Shown here: piece after piece, positions 23,958 to 36,208 of the stretch
Position numbering within the stretch: the first letter of the stretch is position 1
Layout of the letters: each line of letters begins with the position of its first letter
Assembly: GCA_009193035.1 (NCBI GenBank)
Contig: SWDT01000026.1
Location: forward strand, 124,001 to 188,000
Source of the DNA: Halicephalobus mephisto
Taxonomy: Eukaryota; Nematoda; Chromadorea; Rhabditida; Panagrolaimidae
Direction of reading: 5' to 3'
Length of the DNA stretch: 64,000 bases
The notes under the pieces: model-generated
What the model saw: only the letters and a program-made list of their open reading frames with translations
Told to the model about the DNA's origin: nothing
The model's database searches: none
Translations under genes and position numbers: made by a program

Positions 23958-26900
23958 TCAAGATTCATTTTCCTTTTTTGTCCTTTGTTCTCCAATGTCG
24001 TTGGAGGAAGGTGAAGCCCTGAAGGAAGAGTGGCCTTGTTTGATGTTATCCGTGATGAAGGCAATGATGGCTAGCCAAGCTCGTCTGAGTTCTTTGTGTC
24101 GACGAACAAGGTCGTTCTTCCGAACACCGTCCAGAATCGCGTCGCCTAAAACCAGAAGACTATTAAATTTACTGAATACTATATGAAGTTTAAGTACAGT
24201 TTTATGTACCAAAACAATATTGAATTTATTTCGAAATTCTATCGTAAAAACCAGAAATATTTACAATTTTTGATAATTATTTTAATACAAATGTTCCAAA
24301 ATTTTTACTTAAGACCGAAAACTGGAAAATTGTCAGGTTATGTAATTCTTCAAGATTTTCAAAATATTCAGAAGATTTTGAATAATCCCGAAACTTTATG
24401 CAATGTCCTTTAACTTTATCCAAATACCTTAATCCTGAGAATTCTTCAAAGACTTTCTTTTCCTCATTCAATGAAAATCAGTCTTAAATTCCAAATCTGT
24501 GTAAAATACCATCAAAAAAATTTTCCTGAATTATTTTCCGTCTTGACATACTGTAAATCTATAATTATTTAAATGAAAAAACTTCTTAATTTTTACTAAA
24601 GGTGAATTATTCATTTGTAACCAGTTCACAGAACTCACCAAAATCGTCCCACATGGCTGTACTCATCCCTTCGTCCTTCAGCGTCCGATGACGCTGTCCA
24701 ATTTCTGTCAAATAAGTGATGACATTGGTAGGATTCGAGTCCAGACTTCGGATTATAGTGTCGATCAGTTCCAGAGTCATTTTTACGTGCAAAGAAGTAC
24801 AGTCCGCTCCGCTTTGACTGAATACAGCGACTCCATCAGCTTTTTGGAGAATCGTTTTCGCCTTAGGGTTTTTACTGCAGAGATTCGAATACAGTTGACC
24901 AGCAAAACTGCCAGAAGTGCCTGTGGCGTAGATATTAGGCCAACATTGCAGAAGACCCTTTGCTTGGTAGGAAGAGATCCCGATGACGTCTTTGAGAGTC
25001 CGAGGCTTCAGGGATTCCACACAGAGATCAGGTGCTGATCGTTTTAGCTACAAACATATTCGTCATTCAGAGTGCTTTTTGTAAAAGAAAATAATTCGGC
25101 TCTAGAGACAAAAAATAAACCCTTACCCCGTTGCCATCCATTGAAACTCCCAACTTGGATGAATCAAAACTCAACCCGCCTATGGGTACTTTGCCTACGG
25201 GAGTAGTGGACTCGCTCTCAGATCCCCCTGGATCTGTCTTTGATCTCCCTACACTTCGCAATAGGGGATAATTGGAGCTTGTCGGAGAAAGCAGAGAAGT
25301 CGGAGGCATCACTTTGTCCTTTCTCTTCTAAAAATCCATTAAATTCACAAATTTTACTTACAAATTACCTGTTCTTCGGTTTCATCCATGAAGAGCCTCT
25401 GTCTTCTGAATTCTTTCAGACACTGTCTTTCAAGACTATCCAAGGAATCAGTGCTAAAAAAGAAACTTCAAATACCTCCACAACTAATGCAAGAATTGCG
25501 ATATCTGGGAACATAAATTCAACTTACCTAAAAGTCCTCGAAAATCTCAGTTGACTACTTATGGAGGTTCTGCGATCTCCACTGACTTGGATCGTCGGGA
25601 TATTGGGATCTGGATTATAATCGCTCCCTCCAATCGAGTACCTCGTCGATGGCAGTTTACAAGAAGCTGTATGCCAGTTGCCGGATCCAGAATTGAAGGA
25701 CTCCTAAAGATTCAAATTAAAGTAATTCAAGGATATCAGAGGAAAATCTGGATTTGTAAGGGAGAGCTTAACTACGAAATACCAATAACAAAAGCTGCTT
25801 ACTCTTCGAGCAACTCTCAGAATCGGAAAGGAAAAACCAATTTTTGCATTTTTGAAAAGGTGACAGTCAAAGAGTTGTCCTAATATGATTCCAAACACAG
25901 TTCTAAAGCTGAATTTTATTCCAACTATATTCTCGGAAAAACTGGACATCATAATCCTCATGAAAGACTGATGATTGATCTTCAGAATTTGTATGAAAAC
26001 TATTTACATAAGTAGACTACGATCCTTAAGATTGTACACTTTCTAATAATATTTTATCTGGAACATTTATGAATCTCACATCAAGGTCATGGAGGTTTCT
26101 GAATGAGCATCTTTAAGCTCATTTAGATTTCGAAATAGATAATATTAATTGTATATATCAAGCAGATATAAATTACGATCTTTGAGATCTTACAACCCTC
26201 AACTCCATCCCGTCAAAGCATTTAAAAAATAAAGTTGAATTCAATCTTCTAAGAGCTTCCGTTTTTGAGCACTTAGTTACTAAATTTAAAAGTGAGTCCA
26301 AGTAGATAAGATCAAATTGATATATAAAGAATACAAAACACATGCTAAATAACATCCGGGTTCATTTTCCATTTTTAGAACTACCACTGATAAATATTTT
26401 TAATTTTCAGTAAATAATCAAAAATTCAAAATCAAAAAACATTAAAAATATTAGGAATTCCTAAAAAAACTTTCGAATACAAGTTCTTGGTAAGCTCGGG
26501 GGTGTGAGAGACCATCCAGGAACTAACTATTCAATAAATATTAAAACAACTTTCATCTCAGTGAAAAATGTAACAACAGGCAAGGAAATGGGAAATATGG
26601 ATGGTTAAAGACTATATTATAGGTTAGTAATTTTATTAAGACAACTAGTCCTCACTTAATATATCCCCAAAAAAGCTTTGCAAAAGTTCGATAATTTAAT
26701 AAATATGCAAGTGATTTTCATAATTCCTTTTTGTTACGCTTAAATGACCATGCCACTTTGTTTATGATTGAAAAATTCTGTTAAATTAAACATTTTTTCA
26801 ATTCATGAGGGAAATTTATGTGTTTTAGCAATGAGTGCAATGACCTTTGGAACAAAACCTCAAGACTTAGAAGACGCTTTTGAGACAGACGAAATCCTTA

Positions 26901-29352
26901 AATGTTGAATTTCTTGATGAAAACCCCTGTGAATTCTGTCACTATTGATATGGAACAAAATAACAAACTTATTCAAGCTCAAGGAAAAATAATTATGAAA
27001 ATCTATTAAATATTCACTGACTTATAACGATACAAAGACCAGACATCGGGTATTTTATACATAAGGAACGGTACATGCTGTATAATGCAGGAATATACTA
27101 AAATAGCTCTGATGTATTAGATGTATTAGATGTATTAGATGCGTTATATTGTATATATAGATATATACAGTATAATGCACTTATACATCATGCTCATTTA
27201 TGTATCAATGTATTAAGGCTATTGTTTGTGTATATAGAAAGAAAAATCCATATTCATAACATAGATCCATTCCTCGATAGGCCACAACCTATTCAGTACT
27301 CACTTAATATTATATAATCATATCTCGCTCGTAAACTTTTATATTCCTATTTCAAAAAAATTATTTTTCTACCAGGAAAAGCCCATGCTAGTCATTAAAG
27401 CTGTAAAATTTCTTAAAATTTCGTGATTCTTATTACCACCGTCTGACAGTTATATGACTATAAAGCCAAAAATACTTTTCAAATTGCGTGTTTATCGAGA
27501 TAACACGACATTGGAATCGCAAAGGATCATCAAATATGTATTTAGAAGATGAAAGAACAGAGATAACACGTAAGGAGATTTTTGAAGAACGATAAATACG
27601 TAAACAATAGTTGTTATATGACTTTAAAAAATGACAAAATATCTACATTCAATTACAGAAAAACTATTATTTCGCTTTATTAAGTCTCTTAAAAGGTAAA
27701 TGATACATTATTGATATGCAAAATCACCTGGAAAATGTCCATTCAAAATTAAATAACAAATTATTGAAAAAGACTTTTTCACGGTTTTAAGTGAAAATCA
27801 TACACAAATCAATGTACATAATCTCCATTCAAAATGAAGCAAAAAGTTAAAAAAATATTTTTCCATGATCTTGAATGGGAATTACATACAAGAAAAAAAG
27901 GCGTAACTTTTGGCACAGTAACAAATAGAAATCGTCACTATTATATTTTATTTTTCGTCACAAATGCAAAATATTCATGAAAAATACAACGATTGTATCA
28001 CATTTCGCAATTGTTACAGAACCAAAAATTACACTTTTTTGTGTGCAGTTGATTTTGCATTTTGTCTAATCAATGTTTGTTTTTAATACAGTGTCTAGTT
28101 CTATCATCGATATATTTATGAAAATTGAGTAAAACGTTATACAATTGAATCCTCTATACTAAACCCCTCTAATTTCACAACGAACCTGGCTGTTATAAAC
28201 TTGTATAACCTGTTTACTCTTTTGATTTCCGCAGGTGGGATCTCGGAATCCTAATTGCTTTCTTCCAGGCATCATTTATCTACCCTAATGGACAATTCAT
28301 TGATATTAATAGAATAAATACTTGATTTCTTGCTAAGGATCAGAAATTAAATAAAGATCAAACAACACTGAATCTGCTAATATCCAAAATTCTCCTAATG
28401 CAAGGATGAAACAGAAAACTTTTGACTGAGTATATTTTGAAGCTAAAAATTGCAAAAAATAAAAAGCCAATTTTGGGGGAGAACAAAGGTGGCCTAACAC
28501 GCTAGCCAATAACTTGCCCACAAGTCTCCATTAACTTAAAGCAATTGACTCGGCAAAATGTCCCTCGAGAAATAATTGAAACCAACTATTTTAGATGAAT
28601 TTCTACTGCCAAAGAGCAAAAAGAAAAACAATAGTTCATGGAAATTAATTTTCATGTTAGGAAGAGCAAGTAATAAATTAAAAAACATGCTATTGAGTTC
28701 AAACCAGACAGTAAATAATACAAATGATAAATTCACATTTAAAAACTAAAAATACAGATAATTTCGTTAAAACTTACAGTAAAAAAGTAATTTATTAAAG
28801 TTATTCCGATGTCAAAGATCTATGAATTACTTAATTTTAGTCGTCATTCAAAAAACTTCAAAAAAATAAAATGAAATAAATTTAGCAACAATACATTACT
28901 ACCTACGTTTTACAAACTTCATTACTAGTAATTTCATAGAGTTATGTTGAAACAACTTTCACAGAATTTTTCCAGTACTATTTTCCTCGTTAATTTTCTT
29001 AGATTGTTAGTTTGTTAGTGAAAATAGACAAGTTAGTGAAACCAAAACTCACTTTTCTGTAAGAATAATTTTTCAAAGATGAATGACCAAATCTCAATTG
29101 GCCTTCTCTGGTTAGACCCTTTGTTTTCTTCACCGGACTAGTAACCTCCACTGGGGGTAACACCTGGGTCTGCCTGGGTAACTTCAATCTGAGACCTTCT
29201 TTCCCATGAAATTTTCCCGATCCTCGTTGAGGACTCCTCCTAACTTCATCGTCTCTTTCAGCATTATATCCATTACCAGGAGGACTTGAATTCCTGGCGC
29301 TGTGTTTTCTGACAAGGTTCTGCTGAAAGACGGGAGGTTCCGAAGACAGCAT
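23958..29352 (-). CDS. Globin with long disordered N-terminal extension
   Basis: Six minus-strand exons join in phase: 29053-29352, 25528-25703, 25369-25453, 25127-25327, 24639-25047 and 23958-24145, for 452 residues. Residues 1-250 are Ser/Pro/Arg-rich and unstructured, with a short charged helix (LKEFRRQRLFMDETEEQ). The globin fold starts near residue 265. ADCTSLHVKMTLELIDTIIR gives a candidate distal His at 341, and YLTEIGQRH gives the proximal His at 374. The E7-F8 spacing (33) is close to neuroglobin's 32. WLAIIAFITDNIKQGH forms the last helix. Haem and gas binding is expected from these two histidines. Exon 1 is 3.3 kb from exon 2. The frame is also open upstream of ATG 29352 to an acceptor (TTTTACAG), so the true start may lie further 5', perhaps including 30770-31000. 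Nematodes have many divergent globins; I do not assign an ortholog. Confidence 0.85.
27065..27230 (-). repeat. Right arm of inverted repeat flanking the globin body
   Basis: Imperfect reverse complement of 23166-23313. It has an extra local triplication of TGTATTAGA. Confidence 0.85.
27887..28045 (+). mobile_element. Short inverted-repeat element (family M), copy B
   Basis: TACAAGAAAAAAAGGCGTAAC at the left end and AAATTACACTTTTTTGTGTG at the right, with the internal GCACAGTAACAAATAGAAAT and TATTCATGAAAAATAC characteristic of the family. It lies within the globin intron. Confidence 0.85.
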
Positions 29353-29951
29353 CTTTTTGCAAGTAAATGAATGTGAGAAAGTTGAATTACGTAATAACCT
29401 AGAAAGTCGTAATCTGAGAAGGCTTTTCGGAAAACAAGACTGTAAAAGTTGAATGCGAAAAAGACAAAATTTTAAACGTGTTAAATGCACTAATGGAGTA
29501 AGGTGTATTTCTTTTAAAGTTGGCCGAGTGGAAGCATTAAATAAAAAAACGAAACATGCAGGAATAAATGGGATTACAGAAAAGTTTGAGATGGAATACT
29601 TAATGTTTTAAGTGACTTCGACTGTCTTTCACTTTAACATTTGATCTTTTAGACATGAGGAAATATATTTCAATACATGTATCTATCCAAACAAGAAAAA
29701 GTCAAATCCATGACAAATGCCCCTAGGCACGACAAAGCAGAAAAATAAAGTCAGAAAACAAATGAGTTTGGCTTGCGCATTTCTCCGTCAAACCCGTTCT
29801 TGATGACCGTTGATGGCAGCCTTGAGTCAGGAAGAGACAACAACTTGGATTAGTTTGGCTTTGTGCATTTCTTTGTTTTTAATCTGATGTCGTATTATTA
29901 TATAAATAAAAGGCATAAATTCTCACATTAACGATTAAAAACAAACCAAGT

Positions 29952-30113
29952 TACAACATAAAGTGTAATTTTTGGCTCGGTAACAATTGCGAAATAAAAC
30001 AAAAATGTAACAATCGTCATATTTTTCGTGAATATTTGACATTTATGACAAAAATTACAAGTAATAGTGACGATTTGCATTTGTTACTAGACCAAAAACT
30101 ACTTTTTCGTATG
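29952..30113 (-). mobile_element. Short inverted-repeat element (family M), copy C
   Basis: The internal sequence is inverted relative to copies A and B: CAATCGTCATATTTTTCGTG precedes AATAGTGACGATTTGCATTT. Termini AAAGTGTAATTTTTGG and CCAAAAACTACTTTTTCGTA are inverted repeats. It lies just upstream of globin exon 1. Confidence 0.8.
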
Positions 30114-32052
30114 AGCAAAAAAAACCAAAACTATATATTTAAGAAATTAAAATTATTAATTTAAAACGCACTGACTTTATTGTCCATCTAAGTTAACTAG
30201 ACTGCTCTTACGCAATTTAGAATCCCGTGAACAAAAATAAATCCACTTATTAATCTGATAATCTTCTCGAAGATATCAATTTTAAATGATTTCTTTTAAA
30301 AAATAAAAAGATTAAAAAACGAATAAAGATCAAATTTTCCATGGTAAATTTTCCACAGTCACGAAAAAAAACTAAAAAATTGTATTTTAGAAGAGGAGCA
30401 ATGGGTATAATTCAATTAACAAGCCGAGATGAAAGGCAGCGAAGCTGACGACATAAGGCTTTCGGGACTATTGTCCAAATGTCACCATTGTTCTTTGAAA
30501 GTTTTCTGACTGAGAAAATTGAGTTCCGCAGAGAATGGATTACAATTATTAATCAGAAAAAAATAGCAACAAGTTAAAACCGCTTTTTCCAGTTCACTTT
30601 TTAGATTAGACTAATTCGCGAGCGTATACTTACGAATGTTATCTTTGAAATCCTTTAAAATTCCTTGAAACCCCTGAGAATTTTCTGAAACCCCTTAAAA
30701 TTCCCATAAAATCCCAGTTCTGAGTAGATAACAGACTACGTAACCAATCCCGTCACCACTTTACACCACCTGGCCTCTAGCCGGATTTATCGTCGACAAT
30801 TCCAGTCTTTGGTGTTCCAAGGATTCAGTGAGATGGAAAGCGCTGTCACCAAAGATATTCATGGCAACTAGTGGAAATTTCTTCCAAAAAACTATTTCCA
30901 AAAGTAGATTTGGTGACTGGAAAACGGAAACTGTTCCTCTGAGGAAGTTTTGACGTTTCAAATTGTCATTAACATTCATAGCTACATATCCCGTCCGAGA
31001 ACACAAAACTTCGCATTAATCTTAGAATTTTAAGTTTCCAAAGGGTGTTTAGAAGGAATAACAGCGAGAATTAACATTTTTACTAGACTTTGACCGACCC
31101 TTAGACTGAACTCAATAGCAACTCGAGACGAATTTTCTCATCGTTATCAATTGCTGAAGTCCATTAGAATAAGTTCAATAGCACTTCAGTTTTCCACAAA
31201 AAATACGAAAAATATATGGCATGTCAATCTATAATCTCATGCTTCCTATAACTGAATTTAAAAGTTCTTGTTGAATAGGAATTAAATATTGGTTGTTTTT
31301 AGATTTACGGAATTTTAACCTATGTTCTCTCACGTTTATTTACCTTTTTCTTGAACTTTCGAAAGTACAAAAAACCTAGATGTTATTAATCTTTAAAAAA
31401 TATGCGTGAAAGGAAGCTGAAACAACAGAAGACAACTGCTTCGAAAAATATGTGGTTGTTCAAGAAAGTTAAAATATTTTTTTAGATTTTCCACCTGCAG
31501 TAATTTTAACAAAGCCTACAGCAACTTTAGAATTCAGTATATTTTTCTCCATAGGTTTCTTTCAATACCCTACATCAATAACTCTTTTACAAACTCGAAA
31601 ATTATTTCACAGTCACTTCCTTCATCTATATCCATCCGGACGAAACAAAAGAATAATAAAAAAGCAATTTGAACAAGATCAGAAGAAGTTACAAAAAAGC
31701 TATTAGATTAATTATTGGATGATAATGAATTTCAAGAATAATAATATCTGGGAAGTGTTTGCTGAAAAAGTTTCCCATATAGCTGTTGAAAAAAATTCAA
31801 CTACAACAATATCATGGAATATGTTCATAATGGAATTCTTGTGACTTCTCTATTGTCAAAATAAGTTATGATTTATTATATATATTTCCATCCGACAAAT
31901 CAGAAGGATCAAAAGCAAACTCTTAATGAAATTAATTTATGTAGCTACAAAACGTAAATGATTTAATTTTTAAAAAACTTCCGTTTGTAATATCTTGGAA
32001 AATTTATTGTCTCACATTTAATTGGAAAAGGAAATTTACATTTAATACTTGG
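30114..32052. other. Gene-poor stretch
   Basis: Apart from the exon candidate at 30770-31000 I see no gene. The GC-richer patch around 30430-30500 has open frames on both strands without splice support. Confidence 0.45.
30770..31000 (-). CDS. Candidate internal exon, possibly 5' part of the globin gene
   Basis: On the minus strand an open, protein-like frame (e.g. RGTVSVFQSPNLLLEIVFW, MNIFGDSAFHLTESLEHQ) ends NPARGQ exactly at a CAG/GTGGTG donor in phase 0. Globin exon 1 can be entered in phase 0 from the acceptor CTTTTACAG at about 29440, so the two could belong to one transcript. No family is recognisable in this piece and its 5' limit is uncertain. Confidence 0.35.
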
Positions 32053-32245
32053 TGTTGTGACTTCTGATGCGACGAATAGAGAAAGTTATACTTGAGTCTT
32101 TATAGAACAACAAATCACAGTCTTTCGTAGAAAAATATCCTTAAACAACAATACAACAATATAAACATCGTAAGGTTACGGTGGTTGTGCTAAAACCACC
32201 TAATCAGAGAGTGCCATATGCATAACGTCTCCTTAAGTCCCAACA
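32053..32245 (+). mobile_element. Solo-LTR-like element, diverged copy
   Basis: A 193-bp segment starting TGTTGTGACTTCTGATGCG and ending GTCCCAACA. It is related along its length to 46828-47021 (shared AAGGTTACGGT, GTGCTAA, GTCTCCT). Flanks CTTGG and ATTGG match at four of five positions, like a decayed 5-bp target duplication. No coding sequence. Confidence 0.7.
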
Positions 32246-32648
32246 ATTGGTATTGACGGTATTAAGTTCAATGTATTAATTAAACCTTTAAGTAAACCCT
32301 CAAGAGGGAATAGAACTGATATTAGTTCAAGATTTTGTTGGTGATTGATTAGAAAATATACAATACCTTGCTCATTACAAAACATAGTGAGAAATGTCCT
32401 GTCACTCAGAAAATCAACTGAAATAATTTTTCTTATTTCTATAAGTTATGCCGACTTATCAAACTTCTTTAGTTATATAGCAAGAATTCTGCGAGCATTA
32501 AAATAGTGATAAAACACCACAAATTAACGACATGTGTTTATAAACTTTCTTGAAAAGTTGATCTCCAAAATTAAAAATATCATGATCAAGTAATTGTTAA
32601 CCAATTAAACACAATGCCAAATTAAATACTAACCAAATTTTAATTTTT

Positions 32649-34361
32649 TTATTGTTTGTTATTTTTGTCATGACCTTCGACTGCAGCTTCATAGAGATCA
32701 CGAATCATTCGTCCATTGATTCGCAAGCTGAAGAGCTCGTTTATAATCTCATGGATCTGCTCACAAGCCAGAACTTGTCTTACATTTTCTCCTTCTATTT
32801 CTGCCGTGTTCATCATCTTGTACTTATCTTCGTAGTTGCGTAAGGTATCCTGGAGCCTCTTCACTTGATCATGGTTTCTTGCATTTTCTTCTTTAGCTAT
32901 CAAAATTTTCATCATCTCTTTGAAAGCGTCGTTCATCGAGATGATGGCATTTTCATTAAGGAATCTTCCGAATTGAGCCACAGCCACGAGGATTTGTTCT
33001 TGTTCTTCGATCAGGTCCTGGAGCTGGACTTGAACATGTTCTTGGGCTGCAGGTCTATCAAGTCTTTCAAAAAACCTGTCTCTTTCTGCTCTTCTGATAT
33101 TCATATTCTCATGCAGATGGCATTTGTAGTTACAGCTGCAGACAGAACATTTCTCATTATCGGGATCATAATGTTGAGTAGATACTATAAAGATTTCACA
33201 TTTTGTGAGATCCTCGTGTCCTTTTACGGTTAAAGGAATTCCAGGTTGGTAGCAAGGTTTATGGCATTCTCTGTATTTAACGGTATATTCGACACTTCCT
33301 TCTCTTAGTGGAACTCGTTGTTGACAACTTTCGGATGTGCAAACAGTCATTGGCATGGTGTTTTCTTCTTCAGCTACATACTCTTTATAAATCCCCTCAT
33401 TGACAATCATTTCAATCACAGCATCTTCATCTTCTTCAAGAAGTCTCCGATTAGCTTCAATTATATTGGTGATAGCAGCAAGAGGTTCCATCAAACAGAA
33501 TACCGCAGTTCTGGCTTCGTTGACAGAGAGAGTCTTGATCATCTCGCGAGGAACGTGGTTAGGAATATCCTGGAGCAACTTCATTACCGTTGCTCTCGAT
33601 TCTTGCCAAGATTCTCCAAAGATTTCAAAGTTCATCTCCTTCAGAAGGTCCGGTCGTTGTTGAAGACCCACGAAAGCTCTAAAAGCATCATGCTCTACGG
33701 GATAGACATTGTTTCTGTCAGCTTTGATGACAATGCCCTTTTTGTGCTGTAGATTCTCCAGAAAAGCTTTAATACATTCGAGAGCGTCTCCAGCTTGATA
33801 TTCTGATCCCCTTGAGTGAGTAATGACAAAGCCGATTTGATCAATGTTGTCTTTATGCAACTTGGCGAGGGCTTCGTTGAGACAGTAAGTAGTTTGTACT
33901 GTCAATCGTCGGTCACAAGATTTCATGAAGATGAGGATCATATGTAGCCTGTCATAGTCTCTAATAAACTCAATGATACGCTGGTTATTTTCGTTGTCTT
34001 TTGCGATCCCTCGAGTATCCGCGCTGCCAGGCACATCGATAAAGTTATAAAATACATTTTCATATTGAATTTTATACGTTTTTGGTTTCTGAGTGTAGGA
34101 CTGTCCAGGAGAAGAGTGATCTTCGTTGTCGTCATCACCTGCATTTATAATGAATGGATCAAGTTGTCTGCCTCGAGGAAGACTAAATCTCATCTTTGTC
34201 GGAAACTGGAATCCATGAGTGCAGTATGCAGTTTTCCAAGTAGGCAAGTCGATATAGGACTTCAACGATGCCAGAGTGGTGGTTTTTCCTGATCCGGTCT
34301 CTCCTAGACAGAGGATGTTGTATCTTCTTCTCTGAGGAGCAACAGCTATATCGTCCATCAT
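32649..34361 (-). CDS. AIG1/GIMAP-like P-loop GTPase, intronless
   Basis: A single open frame of 570 residues, unusual here because neighbours are split by introns. Residues 20-27 (GETGSGKT) are the P-loop; DVPG at 109-112 is the Switch II/G3 motif; THSR at 181-184 sits where AIG1-type GTPases carry their G4 motif. The G domain spans about 14-240. A central region has paired cysteines (C341/C346, C366/C370) and a C405xxCxC410xxxC414xLH cluster that may bind metal. Residues about 440-520 are heptad-rich and likely coiled coil. AIG1/GIMAP GTPases in vertebrates and plants act at membranes and in immunity; whether that holds here is inference. A near copy with frameshifts lies at 36957-38673, sharing even the 5' flank. 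Septin-like or other TRAFAC GTPases are less likely given the G4 motif. Confidence 0.85.
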   Translation of the reverse strand: MMDDIAVAPQRRRYNILCLGETGSGKTTTLASLKSYIDLPTWKTAYCTHGFQFPTKMRFSLPRGRQLDPFIINAGDDDNEDHSSPGQSYTQKPKTYKIQYENVFYNFIDVPGSADTRGIAKDNENNQRIIEFIRDYDRLHMILIFMKSCDRRLTVQTTYCLNEALAKLHKDNIDQIGFVITHSRGSEYQAGDALECIKAFLENLQHKKGIVIKADRNNVYPVEHDAFRAFVGLQQRPDLLKEMNFEIFGESWQESRATVMKLLQDIPNHVPREMIKTLSVNEARTAVFCLMEPLAAITNIIEANRRLLEEDEDAVIEMIVNEGIYKEYVAEEENTMPMTVCTSESCQQRVPLREGSVEYTVKYRECHKPCYQPGIPLTVKGHEDLTKCEIFIVSTQHYDPDNEKCSVCSCNYKCHLHENMNIRRAERDRFFERLDRPAAQEHVQVQLQDLIEEQEQILVAVAQFGRFLNENAIISMNDAFKEMMKILIAKEENARNHDQVKRLQDTLRNYEDKYKMMNTAEIEGENVRQVLACEQIHEIINELFSLRINGRMIRDLYEAAVEGHDKNNKQ

Positions 34362-35780
34362 AGATATTCAGAAAACTAAAATTTTATTAAACAATTAATT
34401 TACAAATAATCAAAATGAACAATGAAGAAATGAGAAGTGAAGAGAAAACACAGGGAAGAAATTTCTTGATAACATATCAGTAATGCATGCACGATCAAAT
34501 AAGACTGACTATTGATTCATTTTTGTCTCAAAAATATTCTGAAATGATGAGTTTTAATATTTCAAAATTATAATCATAATTGGCAATACATCTAAGTAGA
34601 GCAGAAGTTTCTGACAAAATAATTAGTTATTTACAACACCTGTGGAGGATTTCGGAACAAATCTTTGTAAATATAGCAGTAGTCGTCTTTTTGTATTTTG
34701 ATCCATTGCTCTTTGTTCTCGTTCTTAGAAGACACAATGCATTCTAATATTGAATTAATCTCGTTGTCAATTTTTTGTCGTCTGTATTTTGAACCTCTCG
34801 ATATTCAATTCAAGGTAAGATGAAAGAAACGAATAATAAAGAATTGAGTAAATTAATCATATAAAATTAACTTAGTAAACAAGAATAATCAATGGGATAA
34901 AGGCAAATGAGCTAATAACGAAGAAGCATATTCCAATCAATTTGAAAGTTGGTCAGTGGTTTATCTCGATATATGAAAAAACTTTTATTAACTTCTTCAC
35001 TGTTGACAGAATAAAGACTGATACATGTGTAAAAAGATTTAATTTGTTCCCTTAACTAACTGGTTCTGCACGAGTTATAACTTCTCGATTTATTCGAGCA
35101 ATCAAACAATACAAAACTAATTAACTATAACTTCTGATGATTCAGCGTCGTTGTTCGTCTTCTTCTTTCTGAACAGTATCACTACTGTAAATTGACACGC
35201 AAATTGGATTCTGACATCTCAAGTACTTTCGTATTGAAAGCCTTCTCGCTTCCTGCGATATGATTCTTCAGAAAAAAGATTTTACATATGAAAACGATGA
35301 CAATTTTGGGAAGTGTAATGGTCTTTATAAGCATAAATCGAAGCAAATAGAGAAAAGACAATCATATATTACATCTTCCCTTCATAAAAATGAAGTTTTT
35401 CAAAAAAAATTTGACACAAAAGTTAGTTTAATTTGTCAATATTGTCATTTTCAAATTTATATATTAAATTTCTCTGTGAAAAAACACCAGTATCTCAATA
35501 ATTATTTTTATTTCATCAGATACATCTGAATATAAATCGATGAAGAAATTCCCGGTTAATTGCTGATAATTTTTGAGTCCATTTTTTATTATTTCATAAT
35601 TTTTATTTTTTTTTGATCAATGCGATCGTCCATTATTGAAAATTTCATGATCAAAAAGACTTTAATTAATCGATTTTGAATGTGCACCAAGTTTGATTCA
35701 GAATTGCAAAATTTTTACTTTATAGAAATTAACTTTCGATTTCATCAATAGTTTTCATTGCTGGATCGTATACCTAGTTT
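34362..35780. other. Gene-free stretch between GTPase copies
   Basis: AT-rich. The first 70 bases upstream of the start codon are nearly identical to the matching bases upstream of the pseudogene at 38674-38740, so the duplication includes the promoter-proximal region. The open frame at 35260-35529 is low complexity. Confidence 0.5.
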
Positions 35781-36208
35781 TTGAATTGTCCACCTATACT
35801 TCTTTTAAGTTGCTCTTACACTCTTTCTCCACCCCCACCTCCATCTCGAACCTTCACCATAATCATCCTTGGGGGATCTGAAGTAGGGAAATCAACACTC
35901 ATCAGTGGCCTCACCAACTATTTTAAGTATCCCACATACCTGAAGGCTAAAGCCAACTACAAAGAGTTGAGTTGCTGTATCCCAATCAAATTCACTGTCC
36001 AATACAAAGACAGAACAAGACCACATGCTGTTGTTGAAGTCGGGGACTTTGATCAAAATGAAAACTTCAATAACAATGGCCAGGTATGTGGTGTAAATAA
36101 TATACGTAAAATCTGACTACCACACGATTCCCTCAGGGAGTCTCCACCCTATCAGCAGACACATCCAGATCGCAGCATAAGGCTAGGAAAACTGAACCCT
36201 GGAGATAG
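35781..36208 (+). pseudogene. AIG1-like GTPase N-terminal fragment
   Basis: A plus-strand segment encodes SRTFTIIILGGSEVGKSTLI, with a P-loop (GGSEVGKS), and continues in parallel with the N-terminal 90 residues of the minus-strand GTPase. After CAG/GTATGT at 36083 a 53-bp intron leads in phase to 36137 and a TAG at 36208. No ATG opens the frame and no G3, G4 or C-terminal part follows. It is probably a truncated relict. It is too diverged from the flanking copies to be a recent piece of them and lies in the opposite orientation. Confidence 0.6.

Larger units (their letters stand above)
25704..29052 (-). other. 3.3-kb globin intron 1
   Basis: This interval holds no other supported gene. It contains one arm of the long inverted repeat (27065-27230), a diverged satellite fragment (about 27770-27890) and one MITE copy (27887-28045). 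Confidence 0.7.

Noticed and set aside
24688..25883. Plus-strand open frames in the globin region
   Set aside because: The minus strand has correctly phased exons with globin motifs over the same bases.
28333..28736. Two minus-strand frames in the globin intron
   Set aside because: Hydrophobic, AT-driven composition without splice sites.
33318..33752. Plus-strand open frames opposite the GTPase gene
   Set aside because: They are shadows of the intact minus-strand GTPase frame.
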